Source: Agapanthus africanus (Eukaryota > Streptophyta > Magnoliopsida > Asparagales > Amaryllidaceae). From it: 64,000 bases of DNA. Below, piece by piece: positions 57,892-64,000 of this stretch; the first letter of the stretch is position 1, and every line of letters starts with the position of its first letter. Below the pieces are notes generated by a model, which was given only the letters and a program-made list of their open reading frames with translations, searched no databases and was not told where the DNA came from. The translations under genes were made by a program, and so were the position numbers. The stretch lies in contig JASDDO010000001.1 of the NCBI GenBank assembly GCA_030015575.1, positions 324,169,595-324,233,594 of the forward strand. The letters run 5' to 3'.

Positions 57892-60683
57892 CTAGGGCCA
57901 TCTGATAGCAGTGGTTGCAGTATCTCATACTCAACCATCCCATAAAAGTCTCTCTCTGGGAACAGGCCTTTGTGAGTGGATCCGCTGTGTTGTCCTCTGA
58001 GTCTACTCTCCTAACCTCGATCTCCCTGGAGATCAACCATCTCCATGATCAAGTGATACTGCCTTAGAATATGTCTGGATCACTGATGGGACCGGCGTTC
58101 CTTGGCATGAGCCACAACTCCATTGTCACACAATGGGAGGAACATAGTTCATCTCATGAACCAATATACACCCAAACAGCCTCTTTGGTAGCATCTTAAG
58201 TAGCGATGTATCCTGCCTTTATCGTCTAGTATGTCACGGTATCTATCTTAGAACTCTTCCAATATACCGTCCCTTTACTGAGGGTTAAGACAATGCCTGT
58301 GACTGACACTCAGTCGTCTTTATCACCCTGGAACCCTTCCAGCGATTCTCCCCAGGATCATGTGATACCATCTCACTTCGACAAGTAAGAATCCTAACAT
58401 CCATTTAGATCTATCTCATAGATCCAAAATCCAGGAGTTAGTAGGTATCACTTGAATCCTATATGGAGAATTTTTGTGATAAGCGGAGATTGATCGAGCG
58501 TAGCATAAGAAACTCCTTCCCTATCAAGAGTATGTCATCCACGTACTCTACGAGGATCGTCACCATACTCCCTACTACCTTCTTGTTGATACAAGGTTCA
58601 TCTACCATTTGATGATGTCAACTTCTTTGACTAATTCATCAAAACAAATGTTCCAACTCCGCGATGCCTGCTTTATCATATAAAACATCTTGCACACGTT
58701 TCCGCTGCTCCCACTGTCTACGAAGCCCTCTGGCTGTGTACTTATAGACGTCCTCTTCTAAATCATCATTTAGAAAAGCAGTCATGGCACCCAACCGCCA
58801 GATATCGTAGTTATGGTATGTAGCCGTGGCAAGTAAGATCTGGATGGACTTAAGCATAGCCACTTGAAAATGTTTCATCATAATCCACGCTTGGTCAATG
58901 AAGCAAACCTTTAACAAGTCTAGCTTTGAAAGTCTCAACCTTTCCATGTACACCAAGTAATCTTCTCAAGATATACTTGCTCCTGATGGGGATTTAACCC
59001 TTCAGATACAGCAACCAAAGTCCATACTTTGTTGGTGTATAAGGATTCCATCTCAGATCACTAAGCATCCAGCCATTCTTATAGAGTCTTACTCCTGATG
59101 GCCAGCTCGAAACTAGTTGGGTCATCATCTCATGATGCAATCCTCGCTCCCACTGTCATAGAGAAACCGAAGTATCTCTCAGGTGGGTGAGGAACCCTAC
59201 TAGATCGGCGGAGAGGCTGAGGTTCGTTAGCATCTACTGAATCCTTTGGTTCTACCAAATCATCTTCTGTTGTTTGTATAGTTGGAACTTTTCCAGTTGT
59301 ACATAACAGATCTTGCCTCGAGCTTGTCCGGATTTTGCTTTTAGACATAGGCCGGACAATCCCAAATCTTAACTATCTTAAGATATGGGCTCTTCCCTTT
59401 CCATATCACATATGAAATGGTAGGCAATTGATTTGATTGGAACCCTATTCAATAGGTATGCAGCTTCTCAAGTGCATAACTTCCAAAAAGGAAAAAGGTA
59501 ACTCAGTAGTACTCATCATAGAGCACACCTTATCATATAGGGTGTGATTGATCCGCCCTGATATACCATCGTGCTATGGTGTATACAGAGGAGTAATGCT
59601 GAGAGAGAATCTCATTCTCCTTTAGTATAATCCAGGATTTCCGTGCACAAGTATTCTTCTCCTTGATCTCATCATAGGACATAATACTTATACCCGTATT
59701 GGTTCTCTACTTCTAACTTATATTCTGTGAATATCTCAAAAGGTTCGGACTTGTGTTTCAACAGGAACATATGTCTGAATCTTGAGAGATTATCAGAGAA
59801 TGTAACGAAGTACAAAGAACCAGTCCTGGCATATGTAGACAGGGGACCTTACATACATCAACATGTATCATATCCTAAGAGTTCGCTAACTCTTTCTCTG
59901 TTTCCAGTAAACGGAGCTATGGTCATCTTATCTTTGTGACATGACTGGCGAGTTTCACAAGATGTCAATTCAAACTGATTTAAATATGCATCTAAATGTA
60001 ACTCCAGCCAGTCGGGTAACATTGATATGACCTAGTCTACAATGCCTCAAGAAGGATTCGTTCATTTCTGAACTCTTCCTCTTGTGTGTGTTCCGTATAC
60101 TAAGAACTGTAGTTTGATTTAGAACATCAATGCTTTTAGATAACGTGCCTGAACCGATCAACTTTTGATATAGGAAATGTTCAAAACATTATCCAACAAT
60201 ACAAAATTTTATCGTTTCTTTACTAATAAAGAGACAGATATGATTTTGTATATCAGGTTCGGTATCTAATAACATTCGTTCAGAATCAATGTATTTGTAA
60301 TACAGGGTGACAGTGACCAACAGACTTGGCTGCAACACTTGCCCCGTTTTCTGTCTCATGAAACTTATCACCCGTTCTCAGTTCTCTACCTTTCTGTAGC
60401 CCTATGTAACAGATTACATATCTGGGATCCTGATCTGGTATCACATACCCAGGACGTAGAGGATACAGAGAAACAGTTCTTTGTAACGAACACACCCGAA
60501 GATGATGCATCAGCATGCTCTCTCTTCGTTTGGGCGGCACGGGAATTCTGGTAATCCCCAATTTCCTGCTCTGTCTTATAACAATTATAAGTAGGAGCGG
60601 GACCAACGTTCCCCAGCTCAGTATTACAAGCGGGTTTGGTCAATATTCCGTATTATTATCTTGATTAAGGCGTGATATGGTCG
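57892..60683 (-). pseudogene. gag-pol: Element G gag-pol fossil
   Basis: Minus-strand fossil with the same gag deletion as B and B2: Gag N-terminus joined to the zinc-knuckle remnant and protease-like CDTRSGSQIC (open piece 60386-60643; the DTG glycine is now Arg). Integrase finger RHCRLGHIN near 60040; tail PPERYFGFSMTVGA (59130-59348). RT MDVK is LGAM (piece 58639-58956), although YVDD is intact at 58534-58545. The RNase H tail lies near 57960. Domain pieces are separated by stops and shifts. Confidence 0.85.
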
Positions 60684-60712
60684 CTACCAGGAGAGAGAGA
60701 GAAGAAAACACT
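60684..60712 (-). other. Candidate 3' splice site before gag, element G
   Basis: On the minus strand a CT-rich tract ends cctggtag|cgacc; the only usable AG is at 60684-60685, matching the ag|cgacc position of the others. Partner donor acaaag|gttgta in the 5' LTR at 63846-63847. Confidence 0.5.
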
Positions 60713-61128
60713 CAGCGTGCGCTCTTGCAAGAATAGATTGGTTATTATTTTATCTAATCAGGATGGCTCCCACTACTTTTTATCAAATCTTCCTTCAAAC
60801 CCTAAAAGGAAAGACTAGCCGGGATTAATTACACACTACAAGTTCGCCAATCTTTCAGCCAGGCCAGTGTCGGTACTTTGAGGGAGGTCCCCCGTGCTTT
60901 CGCACGAACCTAATTAATGTAAACCTCATTTTCCCAGAGGCGTAACCCCGTTAACACCTTTCTAGACACCTACTTGATCGGCTAATTGTAATGTATAAAA
61001 CTCTCCCAGGAGTAACACTTACTCGCAGCGGGTATCGGGATCCAACTATCTCATAGAAGGTATGCAATCTCATTGCAAATCTCAACACTTGAAATTCCCG
61101 ATAATATTTTGCCCCTAGCACCCTATGA

Positions 61129-61322
61129 CCTTGACGGAGGTCAACAAACCATAGGCTACTAGTCAAGTTCAACCCGTCATTTCTTGATCGAATTAAACCC
61201 ACCCGTACGACCCTTGACGGAGGTCAACAAGGCCGCACGACTACCCTAACTCAATCTGCATCATATGCATAAGCAGATAAATACTGGTTAGCTACCGCAC
61301 ACTGCGCCTTGACGGAGGTCAA
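61129..61322 (-). other. TH: three leader hairpins, element G
   Basis: Three identical copies on the minus strand of ttgacctccgtcaagg (61307-61322, 61212-61227, 61129-61144); perfect stem ttgac/gtcaa, loop ctcc. Confidence 0.62.
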
Positions 61323-61692
61323 CAAACGCAGCACGAATACTAAACAGCACTTATCTGAAATGACGGAGGGCTACGACAGGTTTTTCTGAAAACCTATTGC
61401 GTAATGAACTTGATATCGTTGTAGAATCAAATAATTTTAAAAATGGAGTGTTTTTGAGGCTTTTCTAGTTTTGCTAAAGGAGTCACTCCCGGTGAAGGGA
61501 TCGTCGGTCCTTTCCTCGTTGAATGAGGTGCGGGATATATCATATATATCACTGTGCAAAGAAAAAACTGTAGCTACCTGTTTTATTTTGGTATTCGATT
61601 CTACAACATCTTAGGTTTCTTTTATTTCATTAATCACATTAATGAAGTCCCATCAATTATGTACCTAAACATCACAGATAAATACGACGTAC

Positions 61693-61794
61693 ACTTATGC
61701 CATCCGCATTCGCCTCGATGTCCCCTCGTGCACCGTTAGGTTAGGTAACTAACGGCAGAGCGGGGCAGGGCTAGCGCGGGTATAAAACATAAGT
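61693..61794 (-). other. LM2: structured leader module, element G
   Basis: Closing stem acttatg/cataagt on the minus strand: both bases of the outer G-C pair of other elements have changed to A-U. The middle stem gccccg/cgaggc has one mismatch. Hairpin ccgttag/ctaacgg. Confidence 0.62.
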
Positions 61795-61983
61795 AACGTC
61801 TATATAATATATCATATATACTATATACTGTATTTATCACAGAACATCACATGATCACATCACAGATATCGCAGCAGAAGAATCGTATGAAATATTGGAT
61901 ATACTAGGACGTCCGTGTTTTCAATACGAGCCAGTATAAAACACGGATTCCACGGTTGTGATGAATAGCCAAAGCCACACCCC

Positions 61984-62110
61984 TAGACCCCTACGAGAGC
62001 GGCAAGCAACCCTACCAATTCTGGAGTTAGGAGACCCGGACCCGACTCCTCGAGTTGGTCTCCCACTGGACTCCAGAACCCGGTTACTTGTGCCCTCCTC
62101 CTTGGGTCTA
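61984..62110 (-). other. LM1: leader RNA module, element G
   Basis: Outer stem tagaccc/gggtcta (complement 62104-62110, 61984-61990). Inner stem caagtaacc/ggttgcttg with one U.G pair. Confidence 0.6.
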
Positions 62111-63436
62111 TCCTAGTGCGGAAAAGTAAATAATATACAAACGGTGACTACTTCCGCTACCTGGAAGTGCCCCAATAAAAGAATATTACATACAAGTTTT
62201 TACATGAATGAAAATGAAAAACACTCATCGCACATAAAAACCCCCTGCTATTCAAACACGACGATCCAATATAACATATCCAGCAACACATAACATCACA
62301 TGTCATCAACGTAAGTAAATATGTCCATCCCAATTGTCGTTGACATATAGCAACGAAACCGGCGATATCACATATTACACTTACGGTCACAGAAAAGAAA
62401 GTGTAGAACTACAACAGTTGGAATCCGCAACCACCTCAGACATCGCATGCCTGACCAAATGAATTTCTTAGACATCGCATGCCTAACAATTATAAACCCC
62501 GTATTTTAGTCTCTTTATCGAAAACACTTTTCAATACCAAGTCGGGCAATTCAACAGGATTCCCGACATTTTGATCGAATGCTCGTCGCAAACTTCAGTA
62601 GAAGGCTGCACCCCCGATACCGTCGACGAAGTGCACCAAGGCGGAACACCGCTACCGTGAGCACCCGGAGGGATGCTTTCGGCGACGGGGTTCTCCTACA
62701 GTCACTTGGTCGGGGCTATGGAGTGAGGCTGTCTATTAAGTTTACCCGGCGAGTATCCGCGTACGCTACGTGATTGCGAAGGACTTTTGATCACATCAAA
62801 ATTCCGTGGCAACCGATCAAGTGAGACTAAACTGCTATGTTTATAACATTCATTTAGTTATCTCATAACTATTTGTGAATTCCAATTATTGTATCCCATT
62901 CTAGATAAATAGAAAATGTTAAACTTTCCGATCGAACATTCTAACACCCAAGTTTTCCCGATACAGATCAACACATGAAACTAGTCTAACAACATTCAGT
63001 TCGTACCTCAGTACCAACGGTCCAGCCGTAGAAGGGTCAAGCCAACGCCTCACATGTGGCACGCCGTACTGCCCCAAACCCGAAGGTTCAAAGGGCAGTT
63101 CAAGACGGTCACATAATCGAGTTAAGGTTTGTTGTCTTCTAGAGGGACCATCGCGTTACTTGCACTACTTAGAACGTCGTTAAACTACGGAAATATCCAA
63201 CACTTAGAAATTTCCCGACAGGGGAAAAATTGGGTATTTATATCCGGTCGAACTTTTTAACATATTCAAAAATTATCCGGAACGACACATAGATAAAGTT
63301 TGACAATCCGATCGAATGTATGAACTCCCAATACAACCCAAAATACTCAACTCTTGATTTCAGATTAAAAATTCCCAGGAAAACCAGCACTGAAAAATAG
63401 GAGTTACTGTGCAAAACTCAATGGCAGATAAGACAA

Positions 63437-63490
63437 AAGTGCGGCGGAAGGGCCGCATTAGCACGCTAATGCCGCGGTTCCGCCGCACTT
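63437..63490 (-). other. HP1: GC-rich leader hairpin, element G
   Basis: 26-nt arms (aagtgcggcggaagg and onward) with four central mismatches and a 2-nt loop. It starts 195 nt from the LTR. Confidence 0.62.
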
Positions 63491-63671
63491 TAGAAAGATC
63501 ATTAGGTAATTTTTGCATCGTAATTCTTAGATTTATCTGCTTGTTTTTCTGCATATTTTTAATTTGCAAAAATCCACATTTTACAAAAATGTCCAGAGAG
63601 CATTTTAAAGTCGGGGTTTCGGGTCGATCGGACTTCTAACTCCGTCTACGCATCGCCTAAGGCTCTAGCTA

Positions 63672-63684
63672 GGCTCTGATACCA
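63672..63684 (-). promoter_or_regulatory. Element G primer binding site
   Basis: ggctctgatacca, reverse complement of tggtatcagagcc, one base from the LTR. Confidence 0.88.
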
Positions 63685-63685
63685 C

Positions 63686-64000
63686 TGTAGGGTTCCTAGG
63701 CACTCCCAAGAGGTCTCACAAGGCATCGAACATGCCAATTTCAAATTCTACGGTGCCTACAAACCCTAAACTACGGATCGTCGGCTAGATGTCTAGGCGA
63801 AAAACTAACTAGTTAACACTTAACTAAAAGTTTAACGGAAATACAACCTTTGTAGATCTGGTGCTCCACCTCCATAGCTCCGCAACGAGGTCCTCTCCGC
63901 TGTCCAAATCAAATCCGGGCTCTAGAGTCGGCTTCGTCGGAGAAAAAGCGAGCTAGGTCGTCGATGTCCATGCCGAAGATGATCTACGTCGAGGCATCGC
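63686..64000 (-). repeat. Element G 5' LTR, end part
   Basis: Last 315 bp of G's 5' LTR (minus strand) before the window edge; one difference (ct for cc at about 63858) from the matching part of its 3' LTR. Confidence 0.9.

Larger units (their letters stand above)
15061..64000 (+). mobile_element. Element C: copia element, right end outside window
   Basis: Full-length gag-pol element inserted in D's gag after cttcc (15056-15060, the presumed TSD; the matching copy is not in the window). Its own sequence is 15061-21348, 51873-53380 and 3' LTR 53381-54137. The rest is nested insertions A, F and G. LTR parts that can be compared (about 757 bp) differ at roughly 15 sites, so it is older than A, B or G. 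Confidence 0.88.
55657..64000 (-). mobile_element. Element G: non-autonomous element, family of B, right end outside window
   Basis: Minus-strand relative of B and B2 inserted in F's LTR. Left LTR 55657-57877, internal region 57878-63685, right LTR from 63686. In the 315 bp where both LTRs are visible there is one difference by eye, so this may be the youngest insertion. Confidence 0.9.

Overview
The window is plant nuclear DNA made wholly of nested Ty1/copia LTR retrotransposons; I see no host gene, tRNA or rRNA. The polyprotein order (Gag zinc knuckle, protease, integrase, reverse transcriptase, RNase H), LTRs of 1.95-2.2 kb, untranslated leaders of 2-3 kb, a primer site matching the 3' end of initiator tRNA-Met, and LTR starts such as TGTTAGTGTATATGCCC followed by TAGAGGC all point to the Angela/BARE lineage of copia. 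Stacked young elements suggest a large repeat-rich plant genome. A monocot is plausible, but the window does not settle it.

Layout, oldest to youngest. Element D (+) is the frame: its 5' LTR occupies 1-981 and 11402-12507, then leader and the start of gag to 15060. Element B (+, 982-11396, TSD gttaa) sits in D's LTR. Element C (+, from 15061, end outside the window) sits in D's gag. Element A (+, 21349-51867, TSD ccatg) sits in C's pol. Element B2 (-, 25559-45957, TSD aagtt) sits in A's gag. Element E (+, 28175-38151, TSD catac) sits in B2's RNase H region. C's 3' LTR is broken at 54138 by F (-, LTR only seen), and F's LTR is broken at 55657 by G (-), which runs off the right edge. The deepest chain is D>C>A>B2>E.

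A, C and D carry recognisable gag-pol. A has two 1-nt frameshifts. C has two in-frame stops and a lost gag ATG. B, B2 and G form a second family whose gag-pol is a shared fossil (common gag deletion; the same loss of the first RT aspartate) although their LTR pairs are nearly identical. E is a third family, also dead in coding. These three groups must have moved using proteins from other elements.

The most notable content is the non-coding leader. All seven leaders share the same ordered set of predicted RNA structures: a GC-rich hairpin 195-220 nt after the LTR, a ~127-nt module closed by long-range stems (LM1), a ~102-nt multi-stem module (LM2), three hairpins whose loops differ between elements but largely agree within one (TH), and a 3' splice site just before gag paired with a donor inside the LTR. 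Several stems show compensatory changes between elements. They look like selected cis-acting RNA (packaging, dimerisation, splicing or translation control), retained even where the genes are dead.
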